Positions 7,660-15,964 of a DNA stretch of 64,000 nt are shown here, one piece after another. This DNA is from an uncultured Saprospiraceae bacterium (GTDB taxonomy: Bacteria; Bacteroidota; Bacteroidia; Chitinophagales; Saprospiraceae), in the NCBI GenBank assembly GCA_937941765.1, contig CALDGQ010000117.1, positions 37,228 to 101,227 of the forward strand. Direction: 5' to 3'. The notes below the pieces were generated by a model that searched no databases, was not told where the DNA came from, and saw only the letters and a list, made by a program, of their open reading frames with translations. Within the stretch, counting starts at the first letter, position 1. Every line of letters begins with the position of its first letter. The translations under genes were made by a program, and so were the position numbers.

Positions 7660-10128
7660 ATGAGATCATTTTATTTATTGACCATTCTATTGCTATTTGC
7701 AAATTCATTGTTAGCTCAATCATGCTTGCCTAATGGAATTATTTTCTATTACCAATCAGACTTAGATGACTTTTTAATAGACTATCCAAATTGCACAGAA
7801 ATTGAAGGGGATGTCCAAATCGGGATTGTTGATAGTCCATCAGATATTACTGACATCTCAGCATTAAATAATATCAACATGATTGGAGGACGTCTGTATA
7901 TTACTGACAACGTACTTTTGGAGTCATTTAACTTCCCAGATTTAACCATAATTGAAGGGAGTTTTTCAATAAGCAATCAACCCAATATTCAAAACTTTGA
8001 AAGTTTTCCAAATCTGAGTTTTATCGGCGACAATTTTTTCATCAATGAATGCGATGACCTAATTAATTTTAGTGGATTAGAAAACATTACTACAGTTAAT
8101 GGAGAGTTATCTATTACAGGATGTGACAGCTTTACTAATTTTGAGGGACTTCAAAACTTAACGATTATCGAAGAAGGATTTCAATTATGGAGTAATCATT
8201 CATTGGAAAATTTTAATTGGCTAAGTTCTTTAACGCTCGTCGGTTGGTTGTGGTTTACTGACAATACTATTTTAACAGGCTGCAATGCCCCCTTTATATG
8301 TGCACATCAAAGTAGCGGTGGTGCTACCGATATTCAAATAGGAAACGGAGCTGGTTGTAACACGCTCGAAGAAGTAATTGCTGGCTGCCAAGACCTTGGC
8401 ATCATTTACCATTCTACATTTTATGATTTAAACCAGAATGGAATTTTCGATTCGAATGAGACTTATGGTCCTACTGGCAACTTCAGTATATCACCAGGAA
8501 ATTCAATAAGTTTTTCGAATTCTGAAAATGGTGGTTTCAGTTACCTTGCTCCTAACATTAATTACACAATTAATTTTAATCCAGCTAGTCTTCCAAATTG
8601 GGAGGTGACAACTAGTACTTCAACTAATTTTACACTTAATGAATTGGACCCTATACACACATTTCAAGTAGGACTATACCCAGCTCAAGAAGTATCCTAT
8701 ATGTTTCCAGCTACGACTTCGCAAAATATGCGATGCAACAATTTTGTTACGTTTGATATGTATGCAGAAAATGAAGGAACTATTGTAACTGACGGAATAC
8801 TATGGTTCAATATGGATCCACTAGTCCTTGACATCAATTTTATAGATATACCGGACACGACTGCTTCGCCACTCAAATATGGTTGGTATTTTGACAACCT
8901 TTCTCCTGGACATAAAGTGCATAAACAAATTGAATTGAAAATACCTGGACCTCCAGATTTCTCAGAAGGTAACCCATTAAGTTTTATTACTACCATCAGA
9001 TATAATCAAGTAAATGGTAGTTATGGAAATCGTTCGTATAGATTTGAAGATATTGTTTTGTGTGCTTATGATCCGAATGACAAATTAGTAAATCCTGTCT
9101 ATCCTTTTAATTATGCATTGACAGATGAGGACTTGGTTTATACGATTCGTTTTCAGAATACTGGAAATGCAGAAGCCTATGATGTTGTCATCAAAGATAC
9201 ATTGGACGCTAATCTAGATCCTAGTACTTTCCGCGTAATTGCAAGCAGTCATGATGACGTTTTATCTACTACTTTGGATGCTAATCAATATCTCAGTTTT
9301 AATTTTATTGATATCAATTTACCTGACAGTACTTCAAATTTTGATGAAAGTCAAGGTTTCGTTATGTACAAAATAAAAGCAAATGAAGATGTCGAAGATG
9401 GTACTATAATTACAAATACAGCCGGTATTTATTTCGATTTTAATCCACCAATAATCACAAATACCACGACCAATGAAATGTATGAATCTTTTGACGTAGA
9501 TGAAGATAATTTCAATTTTTGGGAGGATTGTGATGATAATAATATGGCAATTAATCCAGATGCAATTGAAGTCCCTTACAATGGTATTGATGAAGATTGT
9601 AATAGCGCAACTTTAGATGACGACCTAGATCAAGATGGTTTTGAAATCGCTAGTGATTGTAATGATGACAATAGCACCATCAATCCAGGTGCCACTGAAA
9701 TCCCTTACAACGGTATTGATGAAGATTGCAACAATGAAACTTTAGATGACGACTTAGATCAAGATGGTTTTGATTTGGCAACTGATTGCGACGACGGAAA
9801 TAGCACTATCAATCCTGGCGCAACTGAAATCCCTAACAACAACATTGATGAAGATTGTGATGGGTCTGACTTGATGGTCAGAACTACAGATTTCGAAGAT
9901 CTTCGACCACAAATATTCCCAAATCCAACTTCTGGGAAACTTCATATTCAACTTCCACAAAATGGAGTAGCAATGATTCAGTTATCAAATTATGTTGGAA
10001 TCAATTTCATTTCTACAACCATTCAAAATGAAAATGACATCGACTTATCTTCATTACCAACGGGAATTTATTTACTAACAATTCAAATGAATGGAAAGAA
10101 GTGGGCTGAAAAGATAGTGAGACATTAG
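7660..10128 (+). CDS. Secreted LRR-like protein with MopE-type metal-binding motifs and T9SS sorting domain
   Basis: About 822 residues from the ATG at 7660, where the signal peptide MRSFYLLTILLLFANSLLAQ begins (the frame is open to 7561, but that part is not coding-like). Domains in order: a degenerate leucine-rich/receptor-L-type repeat region (about residues 35-210, units such as LINFSGLENITTVNGELSI); a Cys-containing linker; a beta-sandwich segment starting at YDLNQNGIFDSNE; the conserved CAYDPNDKLVNPVYP domain with VYTIRFQNTGNAEAYDVVIKDTLD (DUF11-like); three consecutive MopE-type motifs of the form DxDGF...DCDDxNxxINPGAxEIPxNxIDEDC; and a type A T9SS sorting domain (IFPNPTSGKLHIQ to the end). 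It is probably an outer-surface or secreted adhesin-like protein. It is paralogous to the next gene and to the gene at 37107-39866. Confidence 0.85.
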   Translation: MRSFYLLTILLLFANSLLAQSCLPNGIIFYYQSDLDDFLIDYPNCTEIEGDVQIGIVDSPSDITDISALNNINMIGGRLYITDNVLLESFNFPDLTIIEGSFSISNQPNIQNFESFPNLSFIGDNFFINECDDLINFSGLENITTVNGELSITGCDSFTNFEGLQNLTIIEEGFQLWSNHSLENFNWLSSLTLVGWLWFTDNTILTGCNAPFICAHQSSGGATDIQIGNGAGCNTLEEVIAGCQDLGIIYHSTFYDLNQNGIFDSNETYGPTGNFSISPGNSISFSNSENGGFSYLAPNINYTINFNPASLPNWEVTTSTSTNFTLNELDPIHTFQVGLYPAQEVSYMFPATTSQNMRCNNFVTFDMYAENEGTIVTDGILWFNMDPLVLDINFIDIPDTTASPLKYGWYFDNLSPGHKVHKQIELKIPGPPDFSEGNPLSFITTIRYNQVNGSYGNRSYRFEDIVLCAYDPNDKLVNPVYPFNYALTDEDLVYTIRFQNTGNAEAYDVVIKDTLDANLDPSTFRVIASSHDDVLSTTLDANQYLSFNFIDINLPDSTSNFDESQGFVMYKIKANEDVEDGTIITNTAGIYFDFNPPIITNTTTNEMYESFDVDEDNFNFWEDCDDNNMAINPDAIEVPYNGIDEDCNSATLDDDLDQDGFEIASDCNDDNSTINPGATEIPYNGIDEDCNNETLDDDLDQDGFDLATDCDDGNSTINPGATEIPNNNIDEDCDGSDLMVRTTDFEDLRPQIFPNPTSGKLHIQLPQNGVAMIQLSNYVGINFISTTIQNENDIDLSSLPTGIYLLTIQMNGKKWAEKIVRH

Positions 10129-10277
10129 ATTAGAATGGTATTATGCAATTTACATCTTCAATAGACATGGTTTCACACAATACAAATTGGAATTACCTAA
10201 ATTGAATATTAATTAGCAACGCTTTGTTTCTTAATAACGTATCTTTATACGTATTACACTAATTAACTTATTCAATT

Positions 10278-13112
10278 ATGAGGTTTCATCTTTTGGCAAT
10301 GCTTTTGGTTTTTCTTGGACAGAATATATATGCCCAAGATTGTCCCGACTTCTTAAGTGTTGCTTTTTTCTCACAAGCTGATGTTGATCAATTCATTATT
10401 GATTATCCAGATTGTTCAGAGATTCCAGTGAATTTAAAAATTGGTTATTCACAAGAATCAGATATTAATGATTTAACGCCACTACAGAATATAACTACTG
10501 TATTTGGAAGTTTAGAAATTGGTATGAATCCAGGGTTAACAAATTTAAGTGGATTAGAAAATATCACCTCAATTGCCGGAGGAATTGAAATCATTAACTG
10601 TGAAAATCTCATCGATATTTCAGCATTATCGAATGTAGTCAATACCCAATGGGTCATCATTGAAGGAGGGACTTTACCGAATTTAAATGGTTTGCAAAAT
10701 ATTGCTGCTTTGACAGAAAAACTTTCTCTAGTTGGTACTGGTTTACAAGACCTAAGTGCTTTATCAAATGTTGCTTGTGACTTGACTGAATTGAGAATTG
10801 AAGATAATGATCTGCTCCAGAATCTGAATGGCTTACACGGCGTTACTGCTGTATCAGAAATTTATTCTATTGGAGGCAATGAAAATCTGACAACACTGGA
10901 AGGTATCGGAAATGTAACTACTTCCGAAAACCTTTCGATTTATGGAAATCCTGGTCTTACCAATCTTATTGGATTAGAAAGTTTAGTTGAAGTGGGTGAT
11001 ATTACTTTGAGTGAGAATGACAACTTAGTGAATCTTGTCGGGTTGACAAATCTGACTAGTTTTGTTCAAATGATTGTGAGTTCCAACAATAGTCTTGTAA
11101 ATTTTGTAGGACTTAATAGTATTATCAATATGGGAGAATTTTATGCTCCCAACAACCTAGTCTTAGAGAATTTCGTTGGACTAGAAAATGTATTGACCAT
11201 GGAACATTTTAGTATCTCAAATGCAAATGGAACAGGTGCCGGACCACTAAATTTCACTGGTCTCAACAATCTAACGACCATTAACAATGAACTTAGATTA
11301 CGTCAAGCCCAAAGTCTAGTTTCTTTTGAAGGATTAGAAAATCTAACAACAGTAGGAGGCTTTAATTGTTATGCAGTACCACTGATTGAGAATCTAGAAG
11401 GATTGGACAATTTAACTACTATAGGTGACGAATTTTATTTTAGATTTTGCGGAAGTTTAACAAGTTTAGAAGGAACTAATTTAAATTCAGTCAACGATTT
11501 AAATATCCAGTTAAATTACAACCTTTCCAACTGTAGTATCCTTGCAATTTGCGATCATTTGAATATAGGCGGATCCGCGGAAATTGGAGAAAACGCAGTC
11601 GGTTGTTTATCCGTAAATGAAGTGTTATACAATTGTGGATATGTTGGGAAACTTTATCAAATTATCTACTACGATTTAAATCAAAATGGGATTTATGATG
11701 CTAATGAGCCACTACAATATGAGGCTAACTCAACGGTTGAACCAATTAACAGTACTGTTTTTACAAATGTGGAAAATGATGGGGTTACTTATTTGCCAGT
11801 TGGTAATTATTCGATTGATTTCAATGAATCAAGTGCCCCACTTTGGGATGTGACAAGTACACCTACTTCTTTAAACTTCACGTTAACTGAGAATGAACCT
11901 GACACTACTTTTTATATAGGACTATATCCAAATACTTTTCAGACGGATGCTCAAACATCCATCGCAGCTCCCATCTTTCGATGCCTTACAACCAAAACTA
12001 TAGATATAATTGGAGAAAATTTAGGTACAAACTATATAGATGGAGTACTATGGGTAGAAATACCTCCGGGAATTTCCAACATTAATTTTACAAATACGCC
12101 GGATGCAACATCAGGCACGAATTTATATGGTTGGAACATCGAAAATTTACCTCCTAGTAATGCTATGGTCCAACAATTTCAAATTGATATCCCATTAGTA
12201 ATAGGAGCAGTTTTGAACTTTAGAAGTTACATTGAATATTCGGATGACATCAACACTTACACTTCAGACGATTTTAATTATAGCGGTGAGATCGAATGTG
12301 CTTATGATCCAAACGATAAGCTAGTCAATCCGATTTATCCTCAAAATTATGCATTGATAGGAGAAGATTTAATATACACCGTCCGTTTTCAAAATACTGG
12401 AAACGCGGAAGCATACGATGTCATTATCTTAGATACTTTGGACACCAATTTGGATCCATCTACCTTTGCAGTTATTGCGTCTAGCCATAGAGAGATACTT
12501 AGTACAACGATGACCGATAATCAATACCTAAAATTCGATTTCCATAATATTTTTCTTCCTGATAGTACGACCAATTTTGATGCGAGTCAAGGATATGTGA
12601 TGTATCGAATCAAGGCGAATGTAGCTATTCCTGAAGAAACAATTATTAACAACACTGCTAGTATCTATTTTGACTTCAATCCACCAATTACAACCAACAC
12701 AACTGAAAATAACATGGTATCTACATTTGATGCCGATGAAGATGGTTCTCAAATTTGGGAAGATTGCAATGATAGTGATATGACTATATATCCTGGCGCT
12801 ACCGAAATTCCTAATAATAATATTGATGAAGATTGTGATGGAAATGATTTGATGGTCGGTGTCGATGAATTGGAGATAACAAAACCTCAAATTTTCCCAA
12901 ATCCAACAACTGGGAATTTATCTATACAACTAGCTCAATCCACTGAAGCCATTATCCAATTGTCTAATTATGTAGGTAGTGTTTTAATTTCACAAACATT
13001 CCAGAATGAAACGGAAATTGACTTATCCAAACTCCATAATGGAATTTACTTGTTAGAAGTTTCGATAGGTGAAAACAATTGGACAGAAAGGGTAGTGAAG
13101 ATTGAAAAATAA
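10278..13112 (+). CDS. Secreted LRR-like/T9SS protein, paralogue of the preceding gene
   Basis: 944 residues with signal peptide MRFHLLAMLLVFLGQNIYAQ. A long receptor-L/LRR-like array follows (about residues 55-430, period about 23, with units like LTNLSGLENITSIAGGIEI). After this come the YDLNQNGIYDANE segment, the CAYDPNDKLVNPIYPQNYALIGEDL domain, one MopE-type motif (DADEDGSQIWEDCNDSD...INPGA-like YPGATEIPNNNIDEDCDG) and a T9SS type A sorting domain (IFPNPTTGNLSIQ). Compared with its neighbour it has a longer LRR array but only one metal-binding motif instead of three. A near-consensus promoter (TATCTTTA, 10240-10247) lies 30 bp upstream, so it probably has its own transcript. Confidence 0.85.
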   Translation: MRFHLLAMLLVFLGQNIYAQDCPDFLSVAFFSQADVDQFIIDYPDCSEIPVNLKIGYSQESDINDLTPLQNITTVFGSLEIGMNPGLTNLSGLENITSIAGGIEIINCENLIDISALSNVVNTQWVIIEGGTLPNLNGLQNIAALTEKLSLVGTGLQDLSALSNVACDLTELRIEDNDLLQNLNGLHGVTAVSEIYSIGGNENLTTLEGIGNVTTSENLSIYGNPGLTNLIGLESLVEVGDITLSENDNLVNLVGLTNLTSFVQMIVSSNNSLVNFVGLNSIINMGEFYAPNNLVLENFVGLENVLTMEHFSISNANGTGAGPLNFTGLNNLTTINNELRLRQAQSLVSFEGLENLTTVGGFNCYAVPLIENLEGLDNLTTIGDEFYFRFCGSLTSLEGTNLNSVNDLNIQLNYNLSNCSILAICDHLNIGGSAEIGENAVGCLSVNEVLYNCGYVGKLYQIIYYDLNQNGIYDANEPLQYEANSTVEPINSTVFTNVENDGVTYLPVGNYSIDFNESSAPLWDVTSTPTSLNFTLTENEPDTTFYIGLYPNTFQTDAQTSIAAPIFRCLTTKTIDIIGENLGTNYIDGVLWVEIPPGISNINFTNTPDATSGTNLYGWNIENLPPSNAMVQQFQIDIPLVIGAVLNFRSYIEYSDDINTYTSDDFNYSGEIECAYDPNDKLVNPIYPQNYALIGEDLIYTVRFQNTGNAEAYDVIILDTLDTNLDPSTFAVIASSHREILSTTMTDNQYLKFDFHNIFLPDSTTNFDASQGYVMYRIKANVAIPEETIINNTASIYFDFNPPITTNTTENNMVSTFDADEDGSQIWEDCNDSDMTIYPGATEIPNNNIDEDCDGNDLMVGVDELEITKPQIFPNPTTGNLSIQLAQSTEAIIQLSNYVGSVLISQTFQNETEIDLSKLHNGIYLLEVSIGENNWTERVVKIEK

Positions 13113-13114
13113 GA

Positions 13115-13543
13115 ATGACAACATTTGGAATGAAAAATGAAAAATGTAAAATTAAAAATAGACCTTGTTTGGTGTGTACACGTAACTCTTGCGTGCACTT
13201 GAAACAAAGTCTATTTTACATTTTTATTTTTCTGATTGCAATTTGTTCATGTAATGATAATCAACCCATTAATGCCGAAAATTGTAAAATGTCTTACACA
13301 AAAACAGAAGCAATTTCAGTAGATACTGTTATTACTTTCGACCCAGTTAGTTATGCCGAAAAATTATGGGTAATTAGATATTATTTCCAAGAAGATGAAA
13401 TTGAGAAAATTATCTGTAATGATACTTTACGACATGATTCAACTTCAAACTTGGTAAATGTGGTCGGAACGATTCGTGGAGATAAGAGAAGATATTTGCT
13501 CAAGGAGCAACAATATAAATTGCTAAATGAAATGAAAAATTAA
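13115..13543 (+). CDS. Small putative lipoprotein bracketed by hairpin repeats
   Basis: The frame is open from the ATG at 13115, but its first 28 codons are repeat-derived (hairpin 13141-13230). A more plausible protein starts at the TTG at 13199 and reads MKQSLFYIFIFLIAICSCNDNQ, which looks like a lipoprotein signal with a lipidation Cys, followed by about 95 mature residues (TKTEAISVDTVITFDPVSYAEKLW and a basic C-terminus). No family is recognised. The stop codon lies inside the second hairpin element. It starts 2 bp after the LRR/T9SS gene, so it may be co-transcribed with it. Real gene status is uncertain. Confidence 0.45.
   Translation: MTTFGMKNEKCKIKNRPCLVCTRNSCVHLKQSLFYIFIFLIAICSCNDNQPINAENCKMSYTKTEAISVDTVITFDPVSYAEKLWVIRYYFQEDEIEKIICNDTLRHDSTSNLVNVVGTIRGDKRRYLLKEQQYKLLNEMKN
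13141..13230. repeat. Palindromic element, copy 1, overlapping the 5' end of the small lipoprotein gene
   Basis: The left arm 13141-13170 and right arm 13201-13230 are imperfectly complementary (core AAATAGACCTTGTTT against AAACAAAGTCTATTT), with GTGTGTACACG / CGTGCAC nested inside. The same core recurs at 13541-13600. Its AT-rich flanks (AAAATGTAAAATTAAAAA) give the overlapping ORF its odd N-terminal residues. Confidence 0.6.
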
Positions 13544-13600
13544 AAATAAACCTTGTTTCGTGTGCACACATAACCACACGAAACAAGATCTATTTTACAT
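13541..13600. repeat. Palindromic element, copy 2, after the small lipoprotein gene
   Basis: CTTGTTTCGTGTG (13552-13564) pairs perfectly over 13 bp with CACACGAAACAAG (13575-13587) around a 10-nt loop. The AT-rich flanks AATTAAAAATA and TCTATTTTACAT match copy 1. The subsequence CACGAAACAAGAT also occurs in the larger repeats at 58126-58266 and 62578-62661, which points to a shared ancestry of these elements. Confidence 0.65.
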
Positions 13601-13640
13601 TTCTAATTTTACATTTTACATTAAAAAAACGCCCAGACGT

Positions 13641-14381
13641 CTATCCCTCAAAGTGCAGAGAAATTGTAAAGCTACGAGAAATCACCTTATCAATAATCGT
13701 AGACTCATCCAAGCCCTCGTTATAGATTAAGACATTTCCAATTCCGTGAGAGACTTTGAATTCTGGAGAAAAAATAAAGAATGGAAAGAAGAATTGAACA
13801 CCTGCCCCATATTCAATTTGAAAATCTGTGGGTGCAATCTTGACCAATTCATCGGCTTGTCGAGTACGTGAATCACTAGCCACATCAAAGGAATACTTGA
13901 TTCCACCAATCACAAAGACCCGTTTATCATTATATGGAACCGATTTATATCGAATATGAAAAGGCATTTCTACAAAAACAGATTCTACTTTACGAGTGTA
14001 GGGTAGTCGAAAATTATCAGGAGTTGCATAAGATATATTTCTTTCCGCAAATGACAATGTTGGTAAAAAACGGAAATCAAAATGATCACCTACTTTCAAA
14101 TTACTGACAATCCCTAAATTGAAACCAGGTCCTGTCACTGAGTTGGCTAATCGAATACTATCGTTGTTAATGAAGCTATCGCTGAAACGCAATTTGTAAT
14201 CAGAATTATTATACGCCAAGGTAATTCCGAAATAGTAAGGCTTTTGTTGGAAATCTAAGAAATTATAGTTGCCTTTCTTTTTTTGAGCCGAAGCATTGAA
14301 AAAGAAACAAGACAGTATAAAAAGAAAAATTACTTTCTTCCCGTGTAGATGGAACAGATGCCAATATTTAATGATGTGCAT
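13641..14381 (-). CDS. porT: PorT-like T9SS outer-membrane beta-barrel protein
   Basis: 246 residues with an uncleaved-looking basic lead (MHIIKYWHLFHLHGKK) and then a signal peptide core VIFLFILSCFFFNASAQ. The mature part begins KKKGNYNFLDFQQKPYYFGITLAYNNSDYKL, close to the PorT/SprT start where KPYYFGI.LA.N is well conserved, and continues with alternating strands ending in SRSFTISLHFEG, an aromatic barrel terminus. PorT is needed for T9SS function in gliding and gingipain-secreting Bacteroidota. Adjacency to ubiE is a known arrangement in the phylum and supports the call. The reading frame overlaps the end of ubiE by 52 bp. A generic outer-membrane barrel is the alternative. Confidence 0.75.
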   Translation of the reverse strand: MHIIKYWHLFHLHGKKVIFLFILSCFFFNASAQKKKGNYNFLDFQQKPYYFGITLAYNNSDYKLRFSDSFINNDSIRLANSVTGPGFNLGIVSNLKVGDHFDFRFLPTLSFAERNISYATPDNFRLPYTRKVESVFVEMPFHIRYKSVPYNDKRVFVIGGIKYSFDVASDSRTRQADELVKIAPTDFQIEYGAGVQFFFPFFIFSPEFKVSHGIGNVLIYNEGLDESTIIDKVISRSFTISLHFEG

Positions 14382-15076
14382 TGATTTGAGTTATATCCTG
14401 TTTTTTCCAAGACTCTAAGAAATGCATCACCATCCGGAAAATTTTGAACGGACTCATACAGGTAATGATATGCTTTCGGATCTTTGGAAGTTAATTTCCC
14501 TATCAGGGGTAATATGTTCTTGAAATAAAAATTGAAACCTTGCTTGAACGGAAACATCGTTGGTTTGGAAAATTCTAATACAACCAATTTGCCATCTTTT
14601 TTTAAGACTCGATTGATTTCACTCAATCCTTTTTCAAGGTTTTCAAAATTACGTACTCCAAATGAAACGGTAACCGCATCAAAACTATTGTTTTCAAAAG
14701 GTAAATTCTCCGAGTCACCAACCATCAATTTAATATGGTTCGACAGACCCTTTTTATCCACTTTCTTATTCCCATAAGCAACCATTTCCTTAGAAATATC
14801 AATTCCGATAATTTCTGTTTCTCTAAATTGCTTATTAATCTCAATCGCCACATCTGCAGTACCAGTGGCAACATCCAAAACCTTGCCCGGACTTATTTCA
14901 TTTAACCGATTTACTGCCTTTCTCCTCCAAATGGTATCAATTCCAAGAGAAAGAACTCGATTTAACAGATCATACTTCGGTGCAATGTTGTCAAACATAT
15001 CCGTAACCTGTGTTTTCTTACTGCCAGCAGCCGAGTAGGGTTTGACGGTTTCAGACTTAGAAATTGAATTACTCAT
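14330..15076 (-). CDS. ubiE: Demethylmenaquinone methyltransferase
   Basis: About 248 residues from the ATG at 15076; an ATG at 15133 would add 19 but lies upstream of the promoter. The protein shows the UbiE/MenG signature: VTDMFDNIAPKYDLLNRVLSLGIDTIWRR, motif I VLDVATGTADVAIE (SAM binding), IIGIDISKEM, then PFENNSFDAVTVSFGVRNFENLEKGL and RVLKKDGKLVVLEFSKP, and the C-terminal family motif region HYLYESVQNFPDG. It C-methylates demethylmenaquinone in the last step of menaquinone synthesis at the inner membrane. It is followed by porT in an overlapping arrangement, so the two are probably co-transcribed. Confidence 0.95.
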   Translation of the reverse strand: MSNSISKSETVKPYSAAGSKKTQVTDMFDNIAPKYDLLNRVLSLGIDTIWRRKAVNRLNEISPGKVLDVATGTADVAIEINKQFRETEIIGIDISKEMVAYGNKKVDKKGLSNHIKLMVGDSENLPFENNSFDAVTVSFGVRNFENLEKGLSEINRVLKKDGKLVVLEFSKPTMFPFKQGFNFYFKNILPLIGKLTSKDPKAYHYLYESVQNFPDGDAFLRVLEKTGYNSNQCTSLNIGICSIYTGRK

Positions 15077-15096
15077 CGTTTCATTTAAAAGTGGTA

Positions 15097-15104
15097 CAAA
15101 GATA
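15097..15104 (-). promoter_or_regulatory. -7 element of the ubiE-porT promoter
   Basis: On the minus strand TATCTTTG is a perfect TAnnTTTG match. Transcription would start about 15 nt upstream of the ATG at 15076, which argues for that start codon over the upstream ATG at 15133. A clear -33 TTG at ideal spacing was not found. Confidence 0.5.
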
Positions 15105-15191
15105 TATTTCTCTCTATTATAAAGTGAATTCAAGACTACTTGTTCGCGGAAAAGTGTGGATTTTTTAATTAATGTTGATTGTTGCTTACAT

Positions 15192-15244
15192 CTAAAGCGG
15201 AGACGCTCAAATTAACGCTCTTGCTTAAACCGACTCCGCTTTAG
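15192..15244. repeat. 11-bp inverted repeat in the ubiE-gyrA intergenic region
   Basis: CTAAAGCGGAG (15192-15202) and CTCCGCTTTAG (15234-15244) are perfect complements with a 31-nt loop. No T-run follows. It lies in the 888-bp gap between the divergent ubiE and gyrA genes; apart from this dyad and the structured stretch at 15440-15651, I see no gene there. Confidence 0.45.
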
Positions 15245-15439
15245 AGGCTAGTATTAATCATTGGGAATGCTGTCACACATGATGAAAAACATCGATATGT
15301 ATTAAATTGCTGAATTTCAATTCAATACATATTACAAGTAAAATCTATTTCCTACGAAATATTATTTTTTCACATCATATATAAGTCACAAAAGCCAAGA
15401 TAATTAGGTTTTTAACCCGGTTTACGTTTTTACATTAGT

Positions 15440-15651
15440 GTCAAGCTACTGTAGCTTACTGAGGTCATCTCAGAAAAACCGAAATTTGAAGGAAGTCTGC
15501 CAAGTATTTTTCATGGGTTCGTCTTGGCAGATTTACTTCATCTTAAAAAATTGAACGCACTAGTAAATTGATTTTATATTAACATAATCCGTTTGTTGAA
15601 AATCTAGGTTAGCAGCGGTGATACTCCCAAACCAGTATTACCGCTTTTTTT
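15440..15651 (+). ncRNA. Candidate structured RNA or leader upstream of gyrA
   Basis: Four hairpins occur in about 210 bp of otherwise non-coding DNA: AAGCTACTGTAGCTT (15443-15457), CTGAGGTCATCTCAG (15459-15473), TCTGCCAAG/CTTGGCAGA (15496-15504 with 15523-15531, extended by GAAGT/ACTTC), and a terminator-like hairpin at 15614-15651. This order, ending in a T-run, is what a short independent RNA would show. It does not resemble tmRNA, RNase P RNA or tRNA, and no family was recognised. The gyrA promoter lies 265 bp further on, so this is unlikely to be the gyrA leader itself. Confidence 0.3.
15614..15651 (+). terminator. Rho-independent terminator-like hairpin
   Basis: AGCGGTGATACT (15614-15625) pairs with AGTATTACCGCT (15634-15645), a 12-bp stem with one G-T pair and an 8-nt loop, followed directly by a T-run (15646-15651). 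No protein gene on the plus strand ends nearby, so it would terminate the candidate RNA above. Confidence 0.6.
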
Positions 15652-15916
15652 GTGCGGTTACTTTACTTCTTATTACGCTTGTTGCTTTTGGCGTCTCTCC
15701 AAAGAAGTTATTAATTTCCATTTAGTTTTCTTTAAATCGCATTTTAAGCCCCAAGAATCGATTTTATTAAAATTCCTTTCCAAGAAATCTCATATTAATT
15801 CGTTTTCCTCCATCAAAAACACCATAAATGGCCATATAAGCCATTTTAAAGCGATTTAAGCCAAAAAGACCGTTATTTAGTTGACCTAATCTACCTAACA
15901 GATGATCACTTTTTGT

Positions 15917-15924
15917 TATCTTTG
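15917..15924 (+). promoter_or_regulatory. -7 element of the gyrA promoter
   Basis: TATCTTTG matches the TAnnTTTG consensus and lies 41 bp before the gyrA ATG, giving a short untranslated leader. A -33 TTG at ideal spacing is not evident. Confidence 0.5.
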
Positions 15925-15964
15925 TGTTTATTTTTTAATTCAAATCCGCACTTGAAAAACAACT

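Noticed and set aside
15481..15531. Similarity of GAAGGAAGTCTGCCAAG to the SRP RNA apical motif
   Set aside because: The core GGAAGGAAGCAGCC is not matched and the segment instead pairs with CTTGGCAGA in a different hairpin.
15650..15859. 69-codon ORF after the terminator-like hairpin upstream of gyrA
   Set aside because: It starts right at the hairpin T-run, has a composition like non-coding DNA, and overlaps no recognisable domain.
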